Shown here: positions 29,920 through 40,738 of the stretch, in pieces
How the letters are laid out: each line of letters begins with the position of its first letter
Numbering within the stretch: the first letter of the stretch is position 1
Assembly: GCA_937625935.1 (NCBI GenBank)
Contig: OW569370.1
Coordinates: 1-64,000, forward strand
Source: Tetramitus jugosus
Taxonomy: Eukaryota > Heterolobosea > Eutetramitea > Acrasida > Vahlkampfiidae
DNA: 64,000 bases
Direction: 5' to 3'
The notes under the pieces: generated by a model
Database searches by the model: none
Seen by the model: only the letters and a program-made list of their open reading frames with translations
What the model was told of the DNA's origin: nothing
Program-made: the position numbers and the translations under genes

Positions 29920-32900
29920 TTATTTACCTCTTGCTTCTCTCTGCAAACTCTTTTGATACAGAATCTTCTCATCAAATTCCAAGTTTGTGAACAAGTCCTC
30001 TGTCAATATGTACTGCAGATAAGGAAGCGGCTGATAGGTGTAGTTGGAAGATTGCTGCAACAGTTGAATACCACTGATGGTTGAACTGTAGTGCCTTCTC
30101 TTGACCAAGTTGATCAATGATTTGTCCTTGTGAGTGATTGTATTAGGATTTCCTTCCTCAATGAACATCAAATCTCTGAGATAGACTGCCTGAAGAGGCA
30201 CAGTGGGAAGACCAGCAGAGTATTTCAACTCGTTTCTCAACGACGTGTAATTGTTATCGAGCATTGATGAGGCCTCGTTCAAGAACTCTTCGTGCTTTTC
30301 GGTCAATGCCTTTCGAGTCAGTTTCAATCTGTTGAGTTCAGCGGAATTGAGAGCTGAAGTGATCTGGAACATTGTGGCATAATTCTTAATATCTCTCAAT
30401 TCTTTGGCAATATCAACAAACTTGAGCATCAATGCTTGTCTTCTCTTGATGTCACGCTCATTCACTATACAGTTTCTGATCCAGAAGGAGAAGTTGTTGA
30501 ATCTTTCAGCGACGGCTACAATGTTTGGTGAGAGGTCATACTTGTCACCATCTCTTGTCCATCCAAGGTCAAAACATTCCTTTGGTTCAATCTTCTTGAA
30601 CACTTCAGATTCAATCAATGTCAACTGTCGGGCAATTTCAACTGATGGCCACTCGAGAATATCGAACGCATAGTCGAATGGATTTGGAAGAGTTCTCTTT
30701 CTCAAGGAGCGCCAAATCTTAAAGTCAATCTTTGGTTCCTTGTAGAGCTCAGGGTCAAAGTTTGGTGGCACACGAGGAGCATTGTCCTGGTCAACACGGT
30801 TGTAGTAACTCGATGTGTTCATTCTAGATTCGAGCAACTGCTTCAACACAATCTTCTTCAACTTTTGCTTGGTTGTGTTTCTGTCTTCTCCGAGGGAGCA
30901 CAAGAAGTCAATGGTCAATGATGTTGTGATATTGTCAAAGTCGTGGAATCCGTTCTTGACCCACTCGGACAAGAAGTTCAAAATATTGAGTTGGCATTTG
31001 TCGCTGTAGGTTGGATATGACTGGACAATCTTGATCATCAACTCTGCAGGCGTAGTAAAGGAGTAGAAAGTCAACAAGAACACCTTCTTGAAGTTTGATG
31101 ATTCACTATCGACATAGGAGTGAGCTCCAATCAATCGCTCAATCAACTTGTCCAAAGAGCCAGCCCTGACAAGGCCATCTGCAATGACAATCTCATCATC
31201 TTGAACAGTCACGTCACTGCTACTTTCGTTTGATTGACTCTCTTCTTCGGATGGCTGGACTGGAGAAGACTCTTGCGTAACAGGTGGGACTGGTTGGCTG
31301 ACACGTTCTTGCTCAGTCTGCTCGGCCAAAATATCCTTAAATGGCTTTGATAACGCGTCATAGCAATCAGTGATGACAGGATGAACAATGTCACTGCGAG
31401 TGAGTTCCATATTCGCAAGAATACATCCCATTAACCATCTCCACTTTTGTTCAATACGTCTCTTTTCGACAGCTCTAATCTTGGCCTTTTTTCTCTTTCC
31501 ATTCTTGTCGAATTGGATCTGATAGAGTTCCTTGACCACAATCTCGTGGGCATAATTGTTGAGGAATGGTCTCATACAGTTATTGAAGAACAAGTGAATG
31601 AGCTCCTTGTCATCGTGCAAGCAAGTGAAGTAGCCAATATTGGTCAACATCTTGGAAATTCTTCTCAACAGCACACCAACGTATGGACTTTGTGATGTAT
31701 TGGTCGATTCGAACTCTTCTTCAAGTTCAATTTGTTGTTGAACAATCTGCTGTTGATCACTGGAGACATTAGTGAAGCTTTGAGACATAAATGGATCAAG
31801 ATTCCTTAACTTGTCCTTGACGCTGTCCAACGCTTCCTTCCTAATGAGGATGGATATGACATGGTAGACAGCAGCAACACCTTGTCTCGTTGATTCCGAT
31901 GTTCTCCTTGGTGCCTGACAAACAAAGAACGTAGCTGCAGCACTCTCCAAGAAGTTCATCAAATTGGTCAAGCTGAAAATGTCTTGGTGATTCACCCAAC
32001 GGACAAAGGAGGATGAATCCATGTTACGCAAGAGCCACAGGAAGCTTACAGTAATTGCAGCCAATTCACCATCATTCTTGATCATTTTGAGATTGTTTTT
32101 GTTGCTGAACATGGCATCAACGAATGGCATCAAGATTCGTGACACAATTTGTCTTGCACGCTTGGATTGCAATCGAGCATCATGATCCAACTTTGTGAAA
32201 AACTGCATGATGATACGACATCCACGATCGAGAAGCATTCCAGACTTGTCGGCGCTCGATACTTGATTCAACACGAAGAATGTATCAACTAGCATTTGAA
32301 TCATCTTGTTTCCTTGTGGGGATGTCAAGTTGTTCAAGGCCAAGATGTTCTCGTTGTCGAAAAGAATGGAGAAGAACTCCATTCTCAACTCGATGATTCT
32401 AGGATCCATGCCTTGCAAGTGATTATTGTACTCTGAAACAAGTTCAAATACTTGTTCACGAGATAGGATCGGTATCAGATCGCATATGAACAGTGCCAAA
32501 CTTCTGTTACCTGAGAGACCAATGTATGTGTGTTGGCCACTAGGTGAGTTAAGGACACGAACAATCGATTTGACAAGTTCTCGAATGACACATCGAGCAT
32601 TCATGACGAAATGAGAGTAGGTTCCCTCTGTGTTTGGATTCTCATCAGGTGATGTCCAACCATTTGCATCTACTCTATGCTTTGGCAAAGATTCCAACCT
32701 TTGTGCCAATTCACTGTCTGTTTCAATCTCATGCTTTCGATTCATGACCATACTCTTGATGATAATATCGAAGAAGAACCAACAGAAACGAATGATGTCT
32801 CGCTCAGAGAAGGATTTTGCGGTCGAGGTAGGTGTCATCTCCTTGAATTGCTTCTTTCTGATTGTTGCAAAGCGACTCTTCTTTGCCTTCTCAATCGGTT

Positions 32901-35900
32901 TGTTGTTGATGTTTGGCGAGTCCAGTACATCTCCGAGTGATCCACCGTCTTGATTTCTAACGAGTCCCTCGGATAGAATTCGAATCAATGGTACATAAAT
33001 TGGCAGCGATTCCTTATTATTCTCAAAGATGTGGGATACGAATGAGGACAAAAACTTGTTCTTGCGTGTGTCTTGAGTTGTTGGAACACCTCGCTCTCTC
33101 GCGGTTTCTGTCATGAGATACACCTGTCTAAGAATGATCATGATGGCATCGAACACCAGCTTCTCAATTCTCTGAGCAAGCAACAAATCATTCGAAATGG
33201 CAAATGCAGTGCTCAAGATGTCCAAGAACAGGTCGAATATCATGGGCAAGTAAGGCATCAGAATGTTGAAACGGCAGTGACCAATTTCTGACAATGCCAA
33301 AATAAGACTGTCAATATTCTCTCTCTTGTTCTCATATGTTTGTTGAATCTGGCTCGTGTAATGGAAGACTCTCTTCATGACTTCATCAGGCGGATAGATT
33401 GTCGACTTGGTCTTGAGCTCAACTGTCAAATTGACCTTGGATCCGTGGTCTTCCAATTTATCATTGCCCAAATAGAGGGAAGACAATGTCTTGTAGACAC
33501 CAATCTTGTACTCTCCACTGTCAATCAAATATGGCACAGTTCCGTCACTGATATTCTCAGAAGCAACTAGAGGCAGGAATGAGTAGCCGATGACAACCTT
33601 GGATGCTTTACCGAATCTCTCCTGATCGGTGTCACCTCCCTTGGCTTGCTTCACCTTGGCAGCCTTCTTCTCCGTTTGCAGTTCATAGAAAATGAACAAC
33701 AAGTGATGCTTTGGATGGAATGGAACAGGGAGCTCAATCTTGATCTCATCAAAGAACTGTGGGCTCTTCTCACCATAGGTGACACCCAACAATGCATAGT
33801 CAACCATCTTGTTACCATATTTGCCACAAATGAATGGCTTACCAACCAAGGTTTCAGCATTTGAATCTTCGTCCTTCAACAACACTTGAACAGCAATGTT
33901 CTTTGCTTTTCCAATGGCCAACTTGGCACAGATTGGCTTCACGAACAGAATGTTCTTGACAGATGTGTGAGGGTACTTGGTGTGATGGAATGGAAGTTCC
34001 TCAATGATTGGAACAGTGGTTGGTGTTGATGGCTCAGAATCGTTTTCAATAAACTCGCTGTTGTCCTCGGAAACGGTACTTCTGCGCTCCTTGTGCGTCA
34101 AATCATTAAATCCGTCTGTTGGACTGTTGCTGTTCATTGTGAACGATGATCCCTTCTCATGATATGATCCAGTATCATCGGTCACCTCGTCTCTACTCGG
34201 TCGAGGTGAGCTCAAGTTCGTTGATGTGTCACAGTCCAATGAGGAAGAAAGCTGGAGGCGAGAGACAGGAGGTACCATACGTGCATGAGTTGCACTAATG
34301 ATATTCAATTGGAATTGAGCATTACCGTTGATAATTGTCTTTGTCTTTCCAGCTCTAATGTTGGAGATGATTTCAAAAATGTTGAACATGTCTTTGGCGT
34401 CACCTTCAACCTTGTAGAAGGGCTTCACTTCGATCATGTCCTTTCGCAAACTAATCGTCTGTTGCGCATCACTGGCTTCGAATATAGGAGCTGCACCCCA
34501 AACAAATGGCTGCCTGAACCGTTCGAACACGTCAATGTTCTGATTGTTGAGTTCAATAGCCTTTGCACGATTCTTGTCACCAGTATCCTTCAAATATGGC
34601 TTCAGTACATCTTCGTAGGCACCGGTGAGAACACGGTCAACGAACAAAATGACATAAATATCAGTCGATGGATATGTTACAGTCATGAGACACTTGGACA
34701 CGGCAGATTCCAACTCGCGTTGCAATGCATCAGACAACACTGACAGTGATTCTGCACTGTTCAAATGGAAATGGAAATCCTCTGAAATCTTGACTTGTTG
34801 TTTCAAGTCGTACAGTGCGATGCGACAGAAGAGTGGTTCGGGTATTCCAAAGTCAAATGATAGACTCTTTGGCTCCACAATGAACTTTGTCTTCCTACGG
34901 ATTGGGAAATATGGATTCTTGTTTCTGAAACACTTTGCTTGCTCCAATGGAGTCCATCGGTAAGTCTGATTGAACACACTGAGCAGTCGCTTAGTCGGCT
35001 TAAAGTTGGTGTCAAAGTCCTCGTTTCTGCCCAGAATGGTATTGTTCTTGGCAATGGCCTCCAATTGCTCCGTAGTCTTCTCACTGCACAATTGCTTGGT
35101 CTTTGAGAGAATCGATGTTTGTTCATGCATCTTATCCTCTGGCACGTCCGTAGAATCGTTGAGCGACATGTTAAGAGCAGAGTTGGAATGAACGGGTGAT
35201 TTCTTGGAAAACACTGTTCTTGTTCGACCGAGCTTCAACCGATTGGAACTTCTCTTCTCTTCGCCCATCAGCTTCTCGAACAACGTGGATGAAGTTCGTG
35301 TGTTTGGACTCCGCATCGACATTCTGTACTGTGCCGAGTTGGCAACAGATGGCGAATCAGGTGATGAAGAAAGGACTCTGGGCGAAGGAGGAGCAAGACT
35401 AGTGGTGGATGACGTAGGAGACACACTATCGAGTGGCAGACTATACTGGTACTCTACCGTAGGTGATGCCGTGCCAACAACAGGAGACACAGCAACAGAG
35501 AAGCTGTGTCTGTCACCACCCATCTCACTTAGGTCCTCTGCGAGAACGCTCTGTGCTTCCACATTCATCAAACTGCTGAGTGCCATGTTGACACCGTCAG
35601 TGTTGCTGTTGGCAGCGTCGAACACTTCCTCAAACATGACATCTTCCTCTTCGTTGCCCGTTCCAGTGCTCTGACCATTGAGTGGCAGTGTAGGCACAGG
35701 CCGTCTCAACAACACGTTCAATGGGCTGCTCAATCCCTGAGATTGGAACAGTGCGCCTCTGTATGGTACACAGTTGTATCTTGACTCGATCTTACGAATG
35801 ACTTGGAAAGGTTCCTTGTATGCATGGACAGCAGACTTTAGATATGGATTCGTAGCGGCCTTTCTCTTGTGAATCTCCTGTTCGTACCTCTTTTCCTTCA

Positions 35901-36954
35901 TGAGATATTCCTTGTTGTCTTGAGCAATGTAGAACGATTCGTACACATTGAGAAAATCCAAGTCTTGAGCATTGATTTCCTCTTCTTCAACGACTTGTTG
36001 TTGTTGATGTTGTTGATCTTGGTCTTGGTCTTGGTTGTCAATGGATGAATCATCCTTGTGATCCTCTACTTCTTCAGTGACGACATCATCGTCCACAAGC
36101 GAAACATGTTCTTCAGTACTAGTGGATGATAATATCACAGTTTCCTGCTCAACAATATCTACTACTTCTGTTGTGCTTGTTTCTTCGTCTGTCGTGGTAG
36201 CAGCGACTTCAACAATAGACACGAGAACTGTTTCACTGTCTTCAGGTAGTTCGGCAAATGTAACTCTTAGTTCCTTGGTCTTTTCTTCATTCGCTGCAAT
36301 TTCCGTAGTCGTTTCTTCTTCAACTGCTGTGATTGTTGACGTTGATGGTTGTTGTTGCTCTTCTGATACTACTGCTTCTACTTCTACTTCGTCTATTGGT
36401 ACATTTTCTTCAATAGTAGTAGTTGTTGTAGGTGTAGTAGTTTCTGTTGTTGTTGTTGTTGCTTCTTCTATGACAATTGATGTCTCCTCTTCTATAACGG
36501 TAATTGTGGTGGATGTCGTAGTAGGAGTGTTCGGTGACAGAGTGACACATATGCGAGAAGAATCATGTTGTACAAGAGTAGACAGAGATATCATCTTTTC
36601 TAAATGTTGTTCTTGTTCTGTCGTATTAGAGTTATTGTCGTTGTTGTTGGTACTATTAAAATGGTTGTTATGGTTGTTATGGTTGTTGTTGTTGTTCATG
36701 TGTGACTCTGTTGGAGTCATCAAATTTTCCGTGTGATCATCAGTCTCCGTTGTTTCCATCATTGAATAATTGGAGAGTTCATCCGATGAGGCTGCTGACA
36801 ATGCATGATGTGAATGTTCAGTTACAGGGGTTCCACTGCTACTATTGTGACTCAACAAATCATGATGATTGTTTTTGTTCTTGTTGTTTTTACTTTTGTT
36901 GTTGTTGTTGTTGGAGCTCTTTTTAGAGTGATTATTCTTTTTTGACTTGCCCAT
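29920..36954 (-). CDS. DOCK-like (DHR1/C2) protein fused to RasGEF, 2344 aa
   Basis: A single uninterrupted frame from ATG 36954. Residues 1-60 are Lys/Asn-rich and about 65-350 Thr/Glu-rich. Around 380-420, EPFQVIRKIESRYNCVPY resembles the N-terminus of DOCK-C/D proteins. A DHR1/C2 domain spans about 1000-1155 (VKNILFVKPICAKLAIGKAK to TVPYLIDSGEYKIGVY), followed by the helical DOCK middle with IIRFCWFFFDIIIKSM. In place of the DHR2 GEF domain, the C-terminus has a RasGEF N-terminal domain (about 1925-2050, GSLDKLIERLIGAHSYVD, VFLLTFYSFTTPAELM) and a CDC25-type catalytic domain (about 2095-2320, DILEWPSVEIARQLTLIE, FNNFSFWIRNCIV, TMFQITSALNSAELNRL, VPLQAVYLRDLMFIEEGNPN). DHR1 domains bind phosphoinositides; RasGEFs load GTP on Ras/Rap. 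It probably links membrane lipid signals to Ras in motility or macropinocytosis (inference). Confidence 0.85.
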   Translation of the reverse strand: MGKSKKNNHSKKSSNNNNNKSKNNKNKNNHHDLLSHNSSSGTPVTEHSHHALSAASSDELSNYSMMETTETDDHTENLMTPTESHMNNNNNHNNHNNHFNSTNNNDNNSNTTEQEQHLEKMISLSTLVQHDSSRICVTLSPNTPTTTSTTITVIEEETSIVIEEATTTTTETTTPTTTTTIEENVPIDEVEVEAVVSEEQQQPSTSTITAVEEETTTEIAANEEKTKELRVTFAELPEDSETVLVSIVEVAATTTDEETSTTEVVDIVEQETVILSSTSTEEHVSLVDDDVVTEEVEDHKDDSSIDNQDQDQDQQHQQQQVVEEEEINAQDLDFLNVYESFYIAQDNKEYLMKEKRYEQEIHKRKAATNPYLKSAVHAYKEPFQVIRKIESRYNCVPYRGALFQSQGLSSPLNVLLRRPVPTLPLNGQSTGTGNEEEDVMFEEVFDAANSNTDGVNMALSSLMNVEAQSVLAEDLSEMGGDRHSFSVAVSPVVGTASPTVEYQYSLPLDSVSPTSSTTSLAPPSPRVLSSSPDSPSVANSAQYRMSMRSPNTRTSSTLFEKLMGEEKRSSNRLKLGRTRTVFSKKSPVHSNSALNMSLNDSTDVPEDKMHEQTSILSKTKQLCSEKTTEQLEAIAKNNTILGRNEDFDTNFKPTKRLLSVFNQTYRWTPLEQAKCFRNKNPYFPIRRKTKFIVEPKSLSFDFGIPEPLFCRIALYDLKQQVKISEDFHFHLNSAESLSVLSDALQRELESAVSKCLMTVTYPSTDIYVILFVDRVLTGAYEDVLKPYLKDTGDKNRAKAIELNNQNIDVFERFRQPFVWGAAPIFEASDAQQTISLRKDMIEVKPFYKVEGDAKDMFNIFEIISNIRAGKTKTIINGNAQFQLNIISATHARMVPPVSRLQLSSSLDCDTSTNLSSPRPSRDEVTDDTGSYHEKGSSFTMNSNSPTDGFNDLTHKERRSTVSEDNSEFIENDSEPSTPTTVPIIEELPFHHTKYPHTSVKNILFVKPICAKLAIGKAKNIAVQVLLKDEDSNAETLVGKPFICGKYGNKMVDYALLGVTYGEKSPQFFDEIKIELPVPFHPKHHLLFIFYELQTEKKAAKVKQAKGGDTDQERFGKASKVVIGYSFLPLVASENISDGTVPYLIDSGEYKIGVYKTLSSLYLGNDKLEDHGSKVNLTVELKTKSTIYPPDEVMKRVFHYTSQIQQTYENKRENIDSLILALSEIGHCRFNILMPYLPMIFDLFLDILSTAFAISNDLLLAQRIEKLVFDAIMIILRQVYLMTETARERGVPTTQDTRKNKFLSSFVSHIFENNKESLPIYVPLIRILSEGLVRNQDGGSLGDVLDSPNINNKPIEKAKKSRFATIRKKQFKEMTPTSTAKSFSERDIIRFCWFFFDIIIKSMVMNRKHEIETDSELAQRLESLPKHRVDANGWTSPDENPNTEGTYSHFVMNARCVIRELVKSIVRVLNSPSGQHTYIGLSGNRSLALFICDLIPILSREQVFELVSEYNNHLQGMDPRIIELRMEFFSILFDNENILALNNLTSPQGNKMIQMLVDTFFVLNQVSSADKSGMLLDRGCRIIMQFFTKLDHDARLQSKRARQIVSRILMPFVDAMFSNKNNLKMIKNDGELAAITVSFLWLLRNMDSSSFVRWVNHQDIFSLTNLMNFLESAAATFFVCQAPRRTSESTRQGVAAVYHVISILIRKEALDSVKDKLRNLDPFMSQSFTNVSSDQQQIVQQQIELEEEFESTNTSQSPYVGVLLRRISKMLTNIGYFTCLHDDKELIHLFFNNCMRPFLNNYAHEIVVKELYQIQFDKNGKRKKAKIRAVEKRRIEQKWRWLMGCILANMELTRSDIVHPVITDCYDALSKPFKDILAEQTEQERVSQPVPPVTQESSPVQPSEEESQSNESSSDVTVQDDEIVIADGLVRAGSLDKLIERLIGAHSYVDSESSNFKKVFLLTFYSFTTPAELMIKIVQSYPTYSDKCQLNILNFLSEWVKNGFHDFDNITTSLTIDFLCSLGEDRNTTKQKLKKIVLKQLLESRMNTSSYYNRVDQDNAPRVPPNFDPELYKEPKIDFKIWRSLRKRTLPNPFDYAFDILEWPSVEIARQLTLIESEVFKKIEPKECFDLGWTRDGDKYDLSPNIVAVAERFNNFSFWIRNCIVNERDIKRRQALMLKFVDIAKELRDIKNYATMFQITSALNSAELNRLKLTRKALTEKHEEFLNEASSMLDNNYTSLRNELKYSAGLPTVPLQAVYLRDLMFIEEGNPNTITHKDKSLINLVKRRHYSSTISGIQLLQQSSNYTYQPLPYLQYILTEDLFTNLEFDEKILYQKSLQREARGK

Positions 36955-37727
36955 TACTATGATTATTGTTTATACAAAATGTTGATGTTTGTTGTTTGTT
37001 TGTGCTTGGTCGAAAAAAAAAAGAATGTGAGTCGTGTGATGACTGTTTGTTTGTTTGTTTGTTGTTTGTTTGTCCTACTGTAGCGACTCAAATGCTGATG
37101 GATGATTCGATGTGTGTCTTGAGACAAGTAGAAGCTGGTGGTGTGATAGGTTGTTTGTTGTCCAATGGGAGGAGGAATGTGATGTGTGTGAGTGACCAAT
37201 AATAAGTTTTTGATGATGCAATTCACACTGAAAACACACTTGTTTTTTTTTCACTTGTTGGTGTTGATGATGGCAATGGATATGGTGTGGGTGTGTGTTT
37301 TAGGACTTTTGGGTGGTTGCAACAACAAAATTTGTTCTGCTGGGTGGGACAGTGACAATTTTTTCAAGTCGGGTTGTGTTGAGCGCTTCCCCTGTCGAAA
37401 TGTTACAACATGTCTTTTTTGACAGGAATGACGAGTGACAAGTGCCGTTGTAATAATGTGTGAGATTCACATCTCCAACCAACAGACATCCACCAAAAAG
37501 GAGGTGGTGTCGCGAGGATTGAACGAGTTTCTGAAGTTGATCACGAGGTGATGACGATCACACACCTTTCCACATAATGGGCCCACTCTTCACAAAATCC
37601 ACATGATAGCCAACATTCAGATGAGCTATTTGTCCGGAAACATTGATTTTTGGGTCGGACAATTCATCGTGTGATAGATTTCAAACTACGGTATTCTAGG
37701 TCTTGATTGTCTTCTTTTTCGTAGTAT
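36955..37727. other. Divergent intergenic region with TGTT repeat
   Basis: 773 bp between the RasGEF gene start (minus) and the ARM-repeat gene start (plus). It holds a TGTT microsatellite near 37044-37073 and T- and G-rich tracts, but no coding frame with support. It presumably contains both promoters and the 5' leader of the large gene. Confidence 0.5.
37044..37073. repeat. (TGTT)n microsatellite
   Basis: About seven TGTT units with one interruption, in the intergenic region upstream of the RasGEF gene. Confidence 0.7.
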
Positions 37728-38855
37728 ATGCCCAAGTTATCCGAAATTGGTAGCTATGAGGAACTCACGATGAAAATTCGGAGTCACGAGAGGAATGTAC
37801 TTCAGTTGACACAGGACTTGCGCAACTTTGTTCACATGAACCAAGATCCTAGACAATCGCCCAACTTTAATAGCTCTAAAGCGGATAACTTTGACATTTT
37901 GTTGCATGTGATTGATCTTTATTGTCATCACTGTGTCATTGTGTTGCTGGTGTTAAAAGTGTTGAAGATTTTATCCAGAAAGTCAATCAATCGCCAGAAT
38001 ATCAGTTCAAATGTGATTGATGCATTGCAGAGAGTCATCGGTACTTATAGTTCCGATTGTCAGATATGTGTAGAATTTTCCAATGGTATGTCTGTGATCT
38101 TCTGTTCATCCCCAAGTAGGAGTAGAGCTCTCACACAAACTTGGATTGTTATGGTGAAGTGGTGCTGAACATTTGTTACGAGCGAGAGAACGTATCGAAT
38201 ATCATTTCCAAAGGTTGTATCATACAATTAGTGAGACTCATGTCTGGTGAATATCAATCTGATTACAAGTTGCTAGCGGCCGTAGTCGGTGCCATACAAA
38301 GTATTGTAAGTAGTTGTTGATTCATGGTAACTCAGATAAAAAAGAGATTCACTAACTGTTGTATGAAAGAGTTTTCAGCCAGAGGGTAAGGAATGTGTCA
38401 AACAGAGCGGTGCGCTCAAGCCGGTGATCGAACTATTGACATGTAGTGATATCACTGTGCGGAGTCGAGCTGTTGGAGTTGTACACAATCTGAGCTCTGA
38501 TTTGGGTATCGTGGCAGACCTTCGCAGTTCCGGTGCCATTCCAGATCTGATAGCTCTGCTTAATGATCCCAACATATCGATTGCTGTTAGTGCTGCAGGT
38601 TGTATTCAAAACTTTTCTCGAGAAGATCAGTCGCGCAGAACGGTACGCGAGTGTGGCGGTGTTGTACCATTGACTCAGATGCTCTTCATGGATTACTTGC
38701 CGGCTCAAACTTGTGCTGCTGGAGCATTGCTCAACATACTGGGTCCAACGTTAGGTAGCGAAGACTGTCGCAATCCACAGAGAGTAGCATTGAAACGACT
38801 CATCTCAGATTGTATCTTCTTGGGTCAAATGAAAGACATCCTGGATCCAGAATAG
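37728..38855 (+). CDS. Armadillo-repeat protein, about 338 aa
   Basis: Three exons are proposed. Exon 1 runs from ATG 37728 to a GTATGT donor at 38086. Exon 2 runs from about 38126 to 38305 with a clear GTAAGT donor. Exon 3 runs 38379-38855. The last intron joins in phase; the first does not join cleanly (one base out) with the obvious donor, so its exact ends, or a frameshift there, are unresolved. ARM repeats are clear in exon 3: GALKPVIELLTCSDITVRSRAVGVVHNL, then GAIPDLIALLNDPNISIAVSAAGCIQNF, then GGVVPLTQMLF...AQTCAAGALLNIL. Exon 2 carries a weaker repeat (GCIIQLVRLMSGE). Such proteins are interaction scaffolds; no specific partner can be named. Confidence 0.7.
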
Positions 38856-39105
38856 CCCAGAACCATTGCACAACAGGAATGAAGACCACCAAATCTATCT
38901 GCACCTGGAAGTAAAAGGCTTGTCTTTTGTTCGCAGAGGTGTGACAAACTGCGGATCTAACCGAGCGTCCAGATAGAGTTTCAACAAAACAGAACCAGTG
39001 ACAGTTTACATAGAAAGATGGAATATAAATTTTACATGGAGGAAACAATGGTCCAATCTTCTTTCGCGACACACCACCTTGGCCACATGTGCCTCATTTG
39101 TTCAA

Positions 39106-40458
39106 TTACTTTGATGAGGAGGATGAGGAAGAACTCTCCTTTCGACGTCTACGTTCTCTCTTCTTTCTAATTTCAGCGTACAACTTCTCACGATACTCAT
39201 TAATCGAATACTTCTTGTTATCACTCAAATGCAATTTGATTTGTGTGGTACAGATTGGCTCATCAGCAGGATTATGGAACAGACTGACAAATGGATGCTT
39301 GAGTGCCTCTTCAGCGTCTATTCTCTTCTCTGGGTTGAATTGGAGCAGTTTTTGCATGAGATCAAGAGCCTCTGGCTTTGCAGTTGGGAACAACCTTGCC
39401 AATGATTTCTGTTCCGTTTCAGGAATGGATTCGAGCATGGATGAGGCAAAAGCGGATTGAATGGCTTCCAAGTCCTCAGTCTTTGGTGGTCCAGTCACTG
39501 CAATAATTCTCTGCAATTGATTCATGGTCGATGTTCCAGGGAACATGGGCTTACCGCACAGCAACTCTGCAAGAATACAGCCGACACTCCACATGTCAAC
39601 ACCCTTGGTGTACTTTGTGGATCCGAGGAGAATCTCAGGTGCACGATACCATCTCGTAGCGACATAATCAGTCAAAACAGGTCCATTTCCAACAGCAGTA
39701 ATGCTTCTAGCGAGACCAAAATCAGCCAATTTCATGTGACATTCGCTGTTCAACAAGAGATTACTTGGTTTGATATCTCTGTGAAGCAAGTCAGCACTGT
39801 GCAAGTACTTGATTGTCTTCAACAATTGATAGATAATGTATTGCTTGTGAATTTCTTCGAGAATGTTGGCTCTAATGACAGCATGCAAATCAGTGTCTAT
39901 AATATTATGATAATGATAACAAAAACATCAACCAAAAAAAATGATATCGTTTTTTTAAAAAAAATCAACACGTGTGAGTCACATGATCATCCATGATGAC
40001 AACAATCAAAATCACTATTGACAAAACATACCCATAAACTCAAAAACAAGATAGATATCATTGTCATTCTCAGCCTTCAACACGTTCAATAGCCTAACTA
40101 CATTGTCATGCTGAAGACCTTGCAACAACATGATTTCACGATAGGTTCTCTGTGCATCGGTCGCATTCTGAAAGGCATCAAAAATTTTCTTGAGAGCCAC
40201 AGTTTGTCGTGTCTTCTTATCCGTTGCCTTCCAAACGATACCATAGGCCTATTTATTGTATGACGATCCACGCATACATGATAACAATTTTCGAGCAGAA
40301 AAAAAAGAAGAGATGATAAATATCAAATGTCATGGAAAGAATAATATCACTCAAAATTGAGGTAATGTTGTGTCTTGTGTGCGATTACATACACCTTTGC
40401 CTAGCTTTGGTCCAATTTCGTACTTTCTGAGAACGTGCTTATCGATTTCGTCTGACAT
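39106..40458 (-). CDS. MAPK15/ERK7-type MAP kinase, 357 aa
   Basis: Three exons: 40458-40393, 40248-40032 and 39896-39106, with GTATGT donors; all phases join. Sequence in order: [10 protein letters not shown] then AYGIVWKA (Gly loop), [21 protein letters not shown] (the ERK7/MAPK15 hallmark around the catalytic Lys), [37 protein letters not shown], and the activation lip [17 protein letters not shown] with a TDY motif. ERK7-type kinases act at basal bodies and cilia and in autophagy and secretion. The protein ends in [10 protein letters not shown] and a poly-Ser tail shortly after the kinase domain, without the long C-terminal extension of animal forms. Cilium-linked neighbours (kinesin, CEP19-like) are consistent with an amoeboflagellate. 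Confidence 0.9.
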
Positions 40459-40738
40459 TTAATATAGTATGTTTGTTGGTGTTTTTGTTGTCGTTGTTTG
40501 TACAGTGCTTTTTCAGAAGGGAGAAAAAAAAAGTGATGGCTTGATTTGCGGTTGTCGAACAAAAATTTTGTTGTTTGCTAAAACGCCGACAAGCATGTCA
40601 CAAGCAACGATTTTTGATGCTTGGCGCCCTTTGACATTTCTACAGCGGTCTCTTCGCGAAGTTGTTGACGAGTGACATACATGAGTCACGTTCGCGCTGC
40701 GGAAGAGTTGAGATCATGTCTCAATTTCTACTAAGCGC

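Noticed and set aside
36077-36736. 219-codon plus-strand frame rich in Ser/Val/Thr
   Set aside because: It is the antisense of the Thr/Glu-rich, low-complexity N-terminus of the RasGEF protein; composition follows directly from that repeat.
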